Shown here piece after piece: positions 13,467-24,995 of a stretch of DNA of 64,000 bases. The first letter of the stretch is position 1. Every line of letters starts with the position of its first letter. The stretch is from Rachycentron canadum (lineage: Eukaryota; Chordata; Actinopteri; Carangiformes; Rachycentridae). The stretch covers positions 19,249,773-19,313,772 of the forward strand of contig CM076649.1 in assembly GCA_038496675.1 (NCBI GenBank), in the 5' to 3' direction. The notes under the pieces were generated by a model that saw only the letters and a list, made by a program, of their open reading frames with translations, did not search any database and was not told the DNA's origin. Made by a program: the position numbers and the translations under genes.

Positions 13467-13548
13467 GTACTTGGCCAAGCTGTCGTCAGTGGGAAGCATC
13501 AGGGATGAGGAGACGTGCGAGAGGTTACGAGGCCTCATCCAGAGACAG
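13467..13548 (+). CDS. wnt4a: wnt4a exon 2 (YLAKLSS...GLIQRQ)
   Basis: 82 bp. The acceptor is ttctttgtcag before GTACTTGG; the first base completes a codon split by a phase-2 intron, as in mammalian WNT4. It encodes 27 residues and ends at CAG before gttcac. The donor is weak (CAG|gttcac) but is fixed by the clean resumption of the protein at 14438. In mammals, as I recall, this exon runs on without a break into the next block. Confidence 0.93.
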
Positions 13549-14813
13549 GTTCACTACTCTAACTACTGACAACAAATAATTATAACACTGTGTACATGGC
13601 CCTTATGACACGTAAACATAACTCAGTGGGACTCTTTTCACAGCCTGTAGAGGCTTGTCTTAAATGGTAGATGCATCTGTTTGCCTGTTTTGTTTTTTTG
13701 ACAGTTAAGGTGCTTTTGCCTGCACTTGGCTTTCATCCGAGCTGCAGTGACCTTTGTGGGCGCAGCCAGTCACTGTAGACCACTGCTGGTACTGACAACT
13801 GAATGAAAAGATTAATTATCAATTATTAATTGTTCAATAACAAATTGGCCTGATATTAAGACTAGGTAACAAAGATATCTGCTGTTTGAGTATCTGAAAT
13901 GTCTACTCAACAATAGCATTGTAGCTAAGGTTGTGCCATTGAGTTATATTACTCTCCTGTGATTGGTTGACTGTTTTTAAAGTGATTGAAAAATATTATA
14001 TATAGATTTCAGGTAAAAGCTTGAGAAACCAAATCCTGCAAGGATGGATGGTGGGTTCAGGTGGGCTGGACTTGGGGCGTGGCTAAGGGCTGTGACTGCT
14101 TTTCTGTGACATCACAAAGTCACAGAAGTCCTGTTGGCTGGTTTTAAGGCTCAGTTTCTGAAAACAGGCTGTGAGCATTTCTCTGTGGACTGAGACCTTT
14201 GATACTTTCACAGTGTTAATAAAGAACCTAGACCTGCTTTATAATCAAAGAAGACATTGACATCAACCTTTAGACTGTATGGGGCCTTAAAATGAATTTC
14301 AACTGGGTCTCATTTGTTCACGTGAATTACATAAAGGCGCCATATTTCAGCTGACAACATATCAATTTCTAAATTCAGTAATTCAGTTTGTATGCGCACT
14401 TTGTAGCTGACGTTGCTCCTGTGTGTCTCTGCTCCAGGTCCAGATCTGTAAGCGCAGTGTGGAGGTGATGGATGCAGTGCGTCGTGGAGCCCAGCTCGCC
14501 ATAGACGAGTGTCAGTTTCAGTTTCGCAACCGTCGATGGAACTGCTCCACTCTGGAGACAATGCCTGTGTTTGGCAAAGTGGTCACCCAGGGTAAGGTTA
14601 TCCACTGCAGTGACTCCTGTCACAAACATTGTATAAGTCAACTTAAATATCTAAAAAACCTTGATGTGACATATTGTGACATTTTTTTATTTTGTTTCCA
14701 TTTGTGTTGGCTCCTCCTGCATGTCACTGTCTGGACCTTTAATAAAGACTGCTTTTTTCAATTCAGTATGAGAAGCTCCTTTCAGCTGCATAATGAAACA
14801 ATATGGCTGTGTT

Positions 14814-14865
<52 letters not shown>

Positions 14866-15031
14866 AGGCACCCGTGAGGCAGCCTTTGTGTATGCCATCT
14901 CAGCAGCCAGTGTGGCGTTTGCGGTCACAAGGGCCTGCAGCAGCGGAGAGCTGGAAAAATGTGGCTGTGACCACAATGTACATGGAGTCAGTCCAGAGGG
15001 TAGGTCTTTCTCCCTCTCTCTCACTTTCACA

Positions 15032-15086
<55 letters not shown>

Positions 15087-17476
15087 ATTCAAAGGAAACA
15101 GAAAGAACAACTGACCCTGTACATTTGAATGCAATACATAATGTGACATTTAAATACTTTATTTAATATACCTTATTTTGAAAGGACCATAACAATATCA
15201 TTGGTAGCATATGCTGATTATCTAGTTGTGTGTGTAGTAGGCTATACCCAGACCTTTCACAACATCTCTTCCAGGTCATGCATTACTACAATTCTATAGT
15301 TATATAAGTTATATAATAAAAGTTTGTGTGTTTTAGCAGTCAAGTGTCAGTGTTTTAGGAAGCATACAAACCACTCTTTAATATGGTGTCACAGGGTTCC
15401 AGTGGTCAGGCTGCAGTGATAACATTGCATATGGGGTGGCCTTCTCTCAGTCCTTTGTCGATGTGAGAGAGCGGAGTAAAGGCCAGTCCTCCAGCCGGGC
15501 TCTCATGAACCTGCACAATAATGAGGCTGGCAGAAAGGTAAGTGAGATGACCCTCTGCCCTCTGTACGTGTGTGAGTGTTAGAGAGACTATGTGTCAGGA
15601 GGATTGTTTTCTAAAGCTGAGAACAGTTTTCGGGAAATGAACTGATTCCCTTAGAAATGACCTTGACATAGGTTGTTGTGTGCTTAGAAGAACTTACTAA
15701 GAAGAATGAAACTGAGAGTCAGAGCTGTTTGAGTCTTCTGGATAAAGTGCAGGCTCAGCTTATTTAAGAATATTTTAATTAAAAATTAAGTAGTTCAAGA
15801 AATAGATACATCTACATATAGATATAAAAAAGTCTCAAGTCACATCAAACACATCCAAGTCAAATCTGAAATAATTCAAATCAAGTTTTGAGTCGTTTGA
15901 GACAAGTCTCAGTCTGTTAAAGTCACAGACTGTCTATAAAAGTGTACGTTGACTCTGGGTCTGTAAAGTGAAGCCAATGCTGAAGAGCCTTAAACCTTCA
16001 TTCTATCTAATCAGAGGGCGACTCCACTGGTTGGAAAAATAAGACAGATTGTATTGAAGTCTATGGGAAAATGTCCCTACTTCTCCCTTGATTTATTAGC
16101 TCAGTAAAAATTTTCCTAATGAGTTTATGGTCTCAGTCTCTAGCTTCAAGTCTTCAATATAACATGCTGTTCATTTTTTTAAATGATGGTCCATTTAGAG
16201 GAAAATAGACCATAAAGAAGGGTCTGCATTGGGGGGCGTGGCTACTGTGTGATTGACAGATTGTAGCCTTACAATCAGGATAGAGGACAGAGCAGGTCAG
16301 ATCCACCCCTCACCCCTCCTCAGCTCCACTTTCTCCTCCAAATATAGTTATAGGTTTCAAAAAATCAAGAAAAGTGGAGGCTTCAAAACAGCAGCTCACA
16401 AACCAATGAGTGACGTCACAGAGGGTTGACACTTAAAGCATGTATGAAGTCAAGTCATATTATAATAATGATAATAACCTTTATTTATATAGAACCTTTC
16501 AAAACACAGTTACAAAACTCTTTCAAAGACAAGATCCTATTGAGGATGAACAATAAAGTAAGTAAAAATAGTTTGCCGGTCAGTCAGTTTACAAATCAAA
16601 GTTTCTGAATGTGAAAAAAAAAAAAATTATTTCACAGAATTTTAATCAGTTTCACAAAACTGAGAACAAATATAAACAGTCTATCTAATTTATCTATCTA
16701 ATAATACAATGTCTAAATATAAACAATAGACCTGTATAATAATTACATATTAAGATTTTCGGGGCCGAGCTGTAGATTTTTTTCCCGTTCAGAATTAGAC
16801 TCAGGTTTGCAACCTGTTAATTCTTCACTTAATTCTTCACTACAACACCCATATTGTGTTGTAGTTGTTATTGTGAGCACAGACAGTGTTTGAGAGATGG
16901 ATGTTGGCATCCAGAGCAGCTGATCTTTATGGATATCATAAAAGATAATGTCATCATCTCATTTCAGTGTCTGTCTGCTAACCAGAGGGCATTTCCTCTC
17001 TACAGGCCATCCTGTCTCACATGCGCGTGGAGTGTAAATGTCATGGCGTGTCCGGCTCCTGTGAGGTAAAGACCTGCTGGAAAGCCATGCCGCCCTTCCG
17101 CAAGGTGGGTAACGTCATCAAGGAGAAGTTTGACGGCGCCACTGAAGTAGAGCAGCGCAAAGTGGGCACCACTAAAGTCCTGGTGCCTCGCAACTCCCAG
17201 TTCAAACCTCACACAGATGAAGACCTGGTCTACCTGGACCCCAGTCCAGACTTCTGTGACTATGATCCACGCACACCGGGTATGCTGGGAACGGTGGGCC
17301 GCCAGTGTAACAGAACCTCGAAGGCCATTGATGGCTGCGAGCTGATGTGCTGCGGCCGCGGCTTCCAGACGCAGGAGGTGGAAGTGGTGGACAGGTGCAG
17401 CTGTAAGTTCCACTGGTGCTGTTACGTCAAATGCAAACAGTGCCGCAAAATGGTGGAGATGCACACTTGTCGGTGA
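13467..17476 (+). CDS. wnt4a: Wnt4 secreted signalling protein, five of six inferred coding exons
   Basis: Secreted, lipid-modified ligand of Frizzled receptors, acting in gonad, kidney and neural development. Coding segments: 13467-13548, 14438-14591, 14868-14999, 15395-15537, 17006-17476. They join in frame with GT-AG introns and give about 326 residues; the family is about 351, and the missing N-terminus (signal peptide, up to the Trp-Leu before YLAKLSS) must be on an exon not found here. Visible marks: YLAKLSSVGSI start of the mature domain, RRGAQLAIDECQ, the RNRRWNCST glycosylation site, FQWSGCSDN, the CKCHGVSGSCEVKTCW block carrying the palmitoleoylated Ser, and the Cys-rich C-terminus ending CKQCRKMVEMHTCR. 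Sequence and linkage to cdc42 point to teleost wnt4a rather than wnt4b. The gene converges on cdc42. Identity as Wnt4 is very secure; the paralogue letter is inference. Confidence 0.96.
14075..14293 (+). repeat. GGTCCCATA-end dispersed repeat, fragment B, inside wnt4a intron
   Basis: Close relative of 7311-7492 in the same orientation, in the intron between wnt4a exons 2 and 3. Contains ggggcgtggc, gacatcacaaagtcacagaag and catttctctgtggactgaga, and ends tatggggccttaaaat. Confidence 0.75.
14438..14591 (+). CDS. wnt4a: wnt4a exon 3 (VQICKR...KVVTQ)
   Basis: 154 bp, acceptor tctgctccag before GTCCAG, donor G|gtaagg at 14592. Encodes 51 residues with RRGAQLAIDECQ and the RNRRWNCST block (N-glycosylation sequon NCS), then the first base of the Gly codon finished in exon 4 (phase 1). 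Confidence 0.96.
14818..14863 (+). repeat. (TG)23 microsatellite at wnt4a exon 4 acceptor
   Basis: Uninterrupted TG repeat ending four bases before the exon (ctag|GC); it takes the place of the usual polypyrimidine tract. Confidence 0.97.
14868..14999 (+). CDS. wnt4a: wnt4a exon 4 (GTREAAFVY...HGVSPE)
   Basis: 132 bp, phase 1 on both sides, so skipping it would keep the reading frame. Acceptor gtgctag with a (TG)23 tract directly before it; donor G|gtaggt at 15000 followed within about 35 bp by an (AC)23 tract. Encodes TREAAFVYAIS, RACSSGELEKCGCD and the HGVSPE block, universally present in Wnt4 proteins. Confidence 0.96.
15035..15080 (+). repeat. (AC)23 microsatellite after wnt4a exon 4 donor
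   Basis: Uninterrupted AC repeat starting 36 bases after exon 4, the same length as and complementary to the TG tract on the other side of the exon. Confidence 0.97.
15395..15537 (+). CDS. wnt4a: wnt4a exon 5 (FQWSGCSDN...NNEAGRK)
   Basis: 143 bp, acceptor ggtgtcacag before GGTTCCAG, donor AAAG|gtaagt at 15538 (strong consensus). Encodes FQWSGCSDNIAYG, AFSQSFVDVRERSKG and RALMNLHNNEAGRK; ends in phase 0. Confidence 0.97.
15950..16433 (+). repeat. Fish dispersed repeat (gtctatgggaaaatg family), + orientation
   Basis: In wnt4a intron 5. Landmarks: gaagtctatgggaaaatgtc, gagtttatggtctcagtc, gaccataaagaagggt, gggcgtggctactgtgtgat, ccaatgagtgacgtcaca. I recognise the pattern as a common fish genomic repeat with no coding capacity. 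A matching inverted copy is at about 27460-27690. Confidence 0.65.
16455..16560 (+). repeat. Short dispersed repeat (ttatttatatagaacctttc)
   Basis: Contains the widespread fish motif ttatttatatagaacctttc followed by aaaacacagttacaaaactc; probably a retroelement tail. No coding capacity. Confidence 0.5.
17006..17476 (+). CDS. wnt4a: wnt4a exon 6, C-terminal exon
   Basis: 471 bp including the TGA stop at 17474-17476. Acceptor cctctctacag before GCCATCC. Begins AILSHMRVECKCHG, carries the Ser of GVSGSCEVKTCW that Porcupine acylates in the family, the linker with VPRNSQFKPHTDEDLVY, the sequon NRT, and the Cys-knot tail ending HTCR. Length and stop match the family exactly. Confidence 0.98.
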   Translation, partial: AILSHMRVECKCHGVSGSCEVKTCWKAMPPFRKVGNVIKEKFDGATEVEQRKVGTTKVLVPRNSQFKPHTDEDLVYLDPSPDFCDYDPRTPGMLGTVGRQCNRTSKAIDGCELMCCGRGFQTQEVEVVDRCSCKFHWCCYVKCKQCRKMVEMHTCR

Positions 17477-19025
17477 TGGAAGTGGGAGCACAGAAGTGGG
17501 CGCTGCTGATGAACAAAACAAATGCCCCACACTCTTTCTCATTCGCCACGGCTAGAGGGAGCGAGGAGGACTTGTGAAGCTCCCTCTTCTCCTGCTTGAA
17601 ACCACCCCACCCTCCTACTACTGGTCAACGGAAACAGACTGGCTGAGAGGTCATAGGTCATCCTATTCATTTTATGCCACCATAATGGATATCAGTAGTT
17701 TATGCATGGGATTTCCTACAAAGCTACAGAGGCAGTTTGTTTCTTTTGAAGTAGAGAGCATCTTTCACTTTCTGTCTCCCTCCCTCACTCTCATATTTGG
17801 TTTGTCATTGATGCTTCTTATTTTTGTAATGTTTAACTTATTTGTTGAGACTGAGGAGACTGACCTGGGGGTGGACCTAGAAGGAGGGGACAGATGAGTG
17901 GAGATAAGGGACAAACTGGACCCATAAGTGGGCAGATGGGTGGGTGGGATTAGGGTGGGGTCAAGAGGAGTGTCGTTTGCCCTCTGTCCTTGCTGCTGCT
18001 GCTTCAGTGACTCGCTCTGAGTGCTGGATGTCCAAAAGGGAGACGCCAGATCTGTCAGAGGATGGACTTGAACAACAAAGAGAAATGAGTCGCACACGGA
18101 CTCTCTGTGATTCGCCTCCTGAGTGTACATGGCTGTGCTGCGCTGAGGTTCACTTGCTGTTGACTCATTTATTTTGCCCCCTGCAATGCCCTGATGCTGC
18201 TCATCCACTCACACACACTCACTCTCTTTCCGTCAGAGGGAGGATGATGATGATGATGAACAGGTGAAAGCCACTGTCAGCTTCTTTCTGTCTTTTCTGT
18301 CGGCCAGTAGCTCCGGCAGGTGATGGGCATCACACACACACACTCATATGCTCAGTAATTGCTCCCAAACAACTCCATACCTGCTACCTGAAACAGGAAA
18401 CCAGAAACCTAGTGCTGAAACAGATTCCAGATCAGATATAAAAATCATTTGTTACCATTTCAGAGCATTGTATCGTGAAAATCTCATTTGGACTAATGTT
18501 GAGCTTGGCCTCCTCCTGCACGTCGCCATCTGCCACATGCTAATTGGCTTAACGCAAACACAAGTAAACACACCGAGACATGCATGCACCAGCGCACACA
18601 CACCATGTGAACACACACAAAGGGGTCTGCCAGAGGGTTGCCGAGCATGTTCACCATGCATGATGACTGAAGCACTTTCTCTCCAAGCGCACATAGAGCC
18701 CTCGCCCCACAGCGACAAACCTCCAGCCACATATTCAATTCTCTCTCTCTCACACACAGACACAGACACACACACACACACAGTTTGCCATGCCACTGTC
18801 GGGACTCTTGTTGTCTTGTACCACCACCATAAAGCCAAGCTTTCCTATAATAACGTGCTATCATTATAGAGACATACTGTAGATCTGTAAAGACTTATAC
18901 ACTGAAGAAGACTATACTGCCTATGAATGTATGTTAATACGGAATATATGCTGTGTCAAAAATGATTGTTGTGGATTCTTTCAAAAGAAACTACGTGTTG
19001 TGTTTGTTTGTGTGTGAGTGTGTGT

Positions 19026-19095
<70 letters not shown>

Positions 19096-19303
19096 GAGAG
19101 AGAGAAAGAGAGAGAGAAAGAATGCCACAAAAACAATGTTGCCCAGAAGGAAAGAAAGAACATGAGAGGACAGAGGGATGGAAAGTGAAAGAGAGCAGAT
19201 CCTATTCCACCACCAGGCCCTGAAACACACACATACACACACACACACACACACACAAACACACACATAACCCTGCTGACAGACATACACATATTTCAAT
19301 AAA
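17477..19303 (+). other. wnt4a: wnt4a 3'UTR and downstream flank (putative)
   Basis: No coding sequence is recognised after the Wnt4 stop. The first 700 bases are non-repetitive with C/T-rich stretches, as a 3'UTR would be. The first AATAAA hexamer I see on the + strand is at about 19298-19303, which would give a 3'UTR of about 1.8 kb including the long TG tract near 19020-19090. The true cleavage site could be earlier with a variant signal. Confidence 0.35.
19015..19098. repeat. Long (TG)n microsatellite
   Basis: About 80 bases of TG with a few GA interruptions at the left, followed by a GA-rich stretch; possibly inside the wnt4a 3'UTR. A CA tract follows at about 19225-19265. Confidence 0.95.
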
Positions 19304-20464
19304 ATCGTCCATTTCCCGTGTCTTTCAGCTGCGTTATTATGTGGCCACAGCGTGCAGCATTTTGTGTGTGTGTGTGTGTATGAGTGTGTGCACTGTTTGT
19401 GTGAGGTACATTACACCCTGAGGTCCTTCCCTGCACCCCTGACACCTATAAACACAATTTATGCACCGTATGTCACCACATACAGTATATCACCCAGAGA
19501 TAGATGGATGTGTGTCCCGCGGCGCTGGGAACCTGGTAGTCTGGTTTCATGAAGAACCAGAGCTGCTGCTCGGGTTTCAGCAAACCATCTGATTGGGTCT
19601 GGGCAGAAGAGGGAACGGAGGCAGGAACACCGGGCTAGAGCAGGGATTACAGTGAAATGCAGACCACATGGCACAAGCTTTTTCCCTGCTCCTGTCTCTA
19701 TCAATAGCATACTGCCCCCGCTCCACCCACCCACCCCCCTAACTCCGGCTTTCTTGCTCTTTCTCCTGCAATATCTTTGACTTAAACTGGTTCCAGTCCG
19801 CTCCCCCTCTGCAGAGAGTGTAACTTTAGTAGACTGAGAGTGTAACTCTTGGTCTACGAGGACGGGGATCTGTCCTTCATTAAGCTACCATGATGGCCTA
19901 GATGAGATGGGTGGTGGTGGCCACACTGATTGGGAATGTCTGTGAGCTTGTGTGTGTGTGTGCTCAGTCTGTCAGACAGCCATATGTACAGTCAGGCACT
20001 CAGTCAGAGAACTCTAATGCCTCTTGTGGTTTGCTGCGGTTATGGCGGAGACAAGAGGCTGACAGCAGGGTTTTACCACTTAGTGTGTGTGTGTATGTGT
20101 GTGTGTATATGTGTGTGGGGGAGTGTGTCGAATATAAGATATAATAATTATTATAATTTAAGACAAGAAAATATGGGTTTATGAGGGATGATACAAATAT
20201 TTGAGGAATGAAACTACTCATAACTCAATTGTGCCAATATCTGACATGAATGCAGACTCCTCTCAGGGACATTAGCAAATAACTGTTTTTGTATATATAG
20301 ATAATGTCCCTGTACACAGAGAGGTTCATTCTTTATACTCTGGTATGACCAGCAGCTTGTGGTGGCTGAAGCTAATGCTGGTGAGCTTTATGTAGATGTT
20401 GCTGCAGCCTTAGCTCTGGCCATCGTCCTGTAATAATGACCTGTGGAATAAGTAGCAAAAGTTG

Positions 20465-20700
20465 CACCTGCCATTAAAGGAGCTATTTGAATTTTGCAAT
20501 TGCTACATGGCCAACATTAGCATTACCAGCTGTTTATTTACCAGCCTAGAGGAAACGTTCAGCGTCAGCTCCATTCCTTTACACACCGAGAGCTGCCTCC
20601 AGAGGTGGAAGGTAACCCTCTTGCTGTGCTTCTATTTCGCTCACGTCTTTTCTTCTGCTGATGTTAGCATGCTAACCAGCTAACAGCTAGCACTCACTGC
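20465..20700 (+). repeat. Dispersed repeat, copy 1 (partner at 50820)
   Basis: Shares with 50820-51030 the series aaaggagc.atttg, ccag.ctagaggaaac, gtggaa.g.aaccctctt and tagcatgctaaccag, in the same orientation. Confidence 0.6.
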
Positions 20701-23700
20701 AGCCTCCAAGCTGACCCAAAGACATAGCACTGCTCAGAGGTAGAGCATTATTATTGTTATTATTATTATTATTAAGACACAGACAACTAAAGCTCTCGTC
20801 AAACGGTAGAGAAAACAAACTGCCCCTATAATGAGAATTTGTTGTAAAATTGACAATAATGCATCAGTTCTTTGTGTGAGCTACATTAAACTCTCCTCTC
20901 TGTAAAGCCTAACTTATGGCAGGGTATGAACACTGTACTATGTCCACAGTAACATGACCATGGAGAGCCAACATCTGCCAGCTGCTCCTCGAGCTGCAAC
21001 TCAGTGCAATCTCTCATTCAGCATTTCTGTCATCAGCCTGTGTGCTGAGTTTCAACATCAGCATCCACCACAGCACTCACGATTAGAAGCTGAAACTTTG
21101 GGGATTGTGGTGTTTGCAGATTACTTCACACTAAATTACTTCATATTTTAGAAAAAAAAAAATCCCATTAATATTTAAACTTTAAACAACAACAACAATT
21201 TTTTTTTTTTTTGTTCACAAAATTCAGTCAATTCTACAATTAGTTTTCCAATGTTACAGTCATTATTTCTGCAGTCCTCTGTTATTATAGGCATGTCTGA
21301 GCCAAACAAAAAAAATCCTGAATAAGCAATATTAGGTCAGTAATCTGGGAATACGAATTAATAACTAATTAAGCAAATTAAGACAAAAGGTTTAACTCAC
21401 TTTCACTCACTAGACTAACATAAAAATGGCAGATAACGCAAATCACATAAACATTACAGTGAAAACAACATGACATGTACAATGTGTTGTTGTGATGTTC
21501 AATTAGTGTGTGTTATTCACAGCCAACAGAAGCACTGGGTTCCCTCTGGTAAATGCTTCCTGAAGTTATGAGAGGTAATGAGATAACGATGGTGTCATTT
21601 CAGCCTTTCACATAAATCTTCCAGCCTATTCATCTCCCAGACAGGCAGCTAATAGTTCAAATTACACCTCAGGTGCCTCTGCATACCTCAGGTTAAAGGT
21701 TTTCTGATGCTGTCTCTCTCTCTCTCTCTCCACTCGCTCTCTCGCGCCTCCCCTGCCCCTCGGTGTGTGTTGTGAGTGTGGAGGGTTAACAGTCCAGGTT
21801 GGCTGGATATTAATGCCACTCGCTCAGAGAACCCAGGAGAAGGCTGGCTTTAGCCCAGGGCCCGGCCCTCCCAGGCCTCTCTCTCAAACTCCCAGATCTC
21901 TTCAGCATACTTCTCATATTAAAAGAAAACAAGTTACACAAATGAGACAGATGGTTCTTGTTTGTGATGACAGTTGCAATTCTTTCTCCCCTGGCCCTCC
22001 TCCCCTCTTCTTCCCTCTCGGCTTTCCTCTGGTGTCTCTGCTGTTTTTTGCCCTAAAACAGCCACGTTGCGCAACATGAGCGGAGCGGGCGAGAGAGTCG
22101 GGCTTGTGGGCATCGAGACACGGACACAGCTTCACTTCTGACATGGCCACATATCCTATAAACTTGCTGCATCTTGCCTTTACACTGCCTGGAAGTGTGA
22201 TGCACATTAAGTGCTCATTAAGTCAATCAAAAGGTGGGTGAACTTTGACCTCCAATCGGTGTAATGTGTACTTCCCTTCATGTGCAGACACTTTGTCCAT
22301 GTATCACATGCTTATGCTGCTATTTTGCATTATCAAAATATGTTGTCAGCACCAATTACAAGTATGAGGAAAGACACGAAGCATTAACCTCCACACCCCT
22401 AACTCCTGTTTCATGATATAAATGACACCATTTCCTGCACTGCAGCTGCAAAGGTAACTCACCAACATTGATTCGCTGCATATAAACAGAGTTTGCAGAG
22501 GAGAAGAGGTCTGTTGTCATATGACTTGTAGCTTGCCTCATATATATTCATGAGGGGCTGAAAGCAGGGGAACAGGTCAGCAGGGGTTTGCGCAGAGGAG
22601 GTAAAGACAACTGATCAGTGAATGAATTTGAAGTCATTGTGGGAGAGGGAGCGACACAAACACATCGAGGAGGCGGGTAACAGGAGGTTGGTGATTGATT
22701 TTGTCCATACCTGTGACCCACAGCATCTTAATGTCGATATTCCTACCGTACTGGTAAACCCCTGTGAGCTGTGACAGACAGACCAACACTCAGCTACACA
22801 CAGAAACAAAGACCTGCAGCCTGAATCTTTGAGAAATGATCACATTATCAAAATGAACCCTGTTCTTAACCGGCAACTCTTCATCACATCACATCATAAA
22901 ATGTCACATAAAACTTACATGATCAAACCTTTAGGACTGAACTGAAAGCTGAGGAAGCTCAATTTTAATATTTTGTTTGACGGATGAGAGCTGACATTTT
23001 TAACTCTTTCTGTTTCTAACCAGCTATCCTTTTTGATTCTCCAGTTTTAAGATGGATGTAATCTTTTGCAAAGATTCGCAAAGACGTATACATGTGGTCC
23101 GGCCGATGAGAGCAGAAACGTCCCAAACACTGGCTTATCGAAAGAAAAAAAAGTTACATCAGTTTGATATTTAATAATATAATTTACATTTACATTTTCC
23201 ACCAAATTTGTACTGTTTTCCAAATGTTATGTTGGCCCACTTATAATATCTTGGGGCCCTGAACCAACCACTGGTCTAAATAAAATCTCTCGTTTGTGAA
23301 AGACCAGAGTCTTGCTTCCTGTTTAGACTCAATCTGATATTATGGGACTAATAACAACAACTGCTGCTGTACAAAACTGCATGGATGTTTTCCTGAATGA
23401 GTCAAGATACATTAGGAATTGAAAAATGAAGAGAACTGAAGAATGTCTTCGTGAGTATTTCATGTTTCATGTAGTTTGTTAATGATGCCTTTACATCTGC
23501 GGACCAATCATTGAACAGAGGATATACACCCGTTTAATGAGCGGGGTCCAGACTCGAGACTTGACTCGTATCAAAAGAGCTAAAACAGCTCTGGGTTAGA
23601 TGAGGGACAGTTTGCATATTTACAGTGAAATTGATCCAGGTGTGTTGTTCACATCTGTACACACAGACTCAGTGAAGGAGCTTTTGATTGTAGTGAAAAA

Positions 23701-24004
23701 CACCCAGGTGACGTTTTCTTCCAGCATGGACAGATCAGATAAGGAAGGACCAGAGAGAGGAACATTCAGGAGGAGTGAAAGTGACAACTCCTCACACACA
23801 CACATACACACACAGATGGTGGATTGGGCTGTTGATGGGGGCTATAACTGCACAGCTTCATCTCTGGATGCTGGTATCACTGTGAGTTTCCTCTCTCTCA
23901 CACACACAGTAACACATGCTCTTTTTTGGTGCTTAGAGCCACATGTCTGTCAATAGGGAGATTTCATTTGAACTGCAAAGAACTTTCCCTTAACACCTGT
24001 GTAC

Positions 24005-24185
24005 GTGTGTGTGTGTGTGTGTGTGTGCGCGCGCATATGTGGGTGAAAGGGGTTGGAAAAGGGGTCGGAGCACGTGTGTTACATGTATCCATGGGCCAAC
24101 AGCAACCTGCCGTCTCAAAATAATCATTGCAGTGACCAGTGGTAATGTCAGACACACAGACACACACACACACACACACACACAA
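24005..24185. repeat. Paired (TG)n and (CA)n microsatellites
   Basis: TG tract 24005-24030 and CA tract about 24155-24184, separated by about 125 bases of unique sequence. Confidence 0.9.
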
Positions 24186-24310
24186 CCACCTCAGGTTATC
24201 TTGGGATACACACATGCAGCTGTTTTAGAAAATGGAAAATCACATTATGATGTGTTGATCTGCTTCTCTGCAGCAACACAATGCAAACACAATTAGGTAA
24301 ATTAAAATTT

Positions 24311-24995
24311 AAAGGTCCCATATTTTACATGTGTTTTATTTTAAGAGGTTATAATTTTGTTTTTAAGTTCAAAGAACCATCTCAGTGTAGTTCTCCTCTC
24401 CTCTCCGATGCTGCTCTCTTGTAAGAACAGAGCATTTTATGTTTATCTCTAAGGCTCACTTCTGATTGGCTGACTCTTTCCTGAGTGACAGGTGGCCAGG
24501 CCAACCACAGGTAACACACTGTAACCTACTACTGTTGCTTGGTGAAACTCACCAGTAGATGCACACGACAACTGAGATGAGCCAAACAGATGGACAAAGT
24601 CAGTTCGAGATGGTCTTACTTTCCTTAGCGACTGCTCTGTGACTAACCTCAGGGAGGCTGTGCAGTGATGATGTGCTTCCTGGCGACAATGATCATATTC
24701 AGTGTTTCCTTAACACCTCTCTGTCTTGTAGCTTGCTATCTCAGAGACAGAATGGCAGCTTGGTGTGAAGTTAAAACAGAAAACAAAGGTTTGGACAGAG
24801 GGTCCAGTTGGATCACGCTGTAAGCATGACAGAGGACAGTGACTCTGTTGTATAGTAAGTCCTGACAGTTCGTCTTAAGGCTCGGTTTCTTAGTTTCTGT
24901 GTGCATTCTTCTGTGGGCTTGACATTTTTCCAGTATTAATACAGAACCTAGACCTGATTTATAATCAAAACACATGGGAATCTACTATAATGTGA
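24311..24995 (+). repeat. GGTCCCATA-end dispersed repeat, near full length (copy C)
   Basis: Opens with aaaggtcccatatt, the reverse complement of the ending seen in fragments A and B. Its last 120 bases match their 3' part (ccagtattaatacagaacct, agacctgatttataatcaaa). This suggests a non-autonomous element of about 0.7 kb with short terminal inverted repeats. The right end is decayed. Confidence 0.65.

Noticed and set aside
14782..15088. CRISPR-like tandem repetition
   Set aside because: Dinucleotide microsatellites in a vertebrate genome, without spacers.
14423..15166. A single 247-codon open frame across wnt4a exon 3, intron and exon 4
   Set aside because: The middle is intron and microsatellite; splice sites and family comparison show two separate exons.
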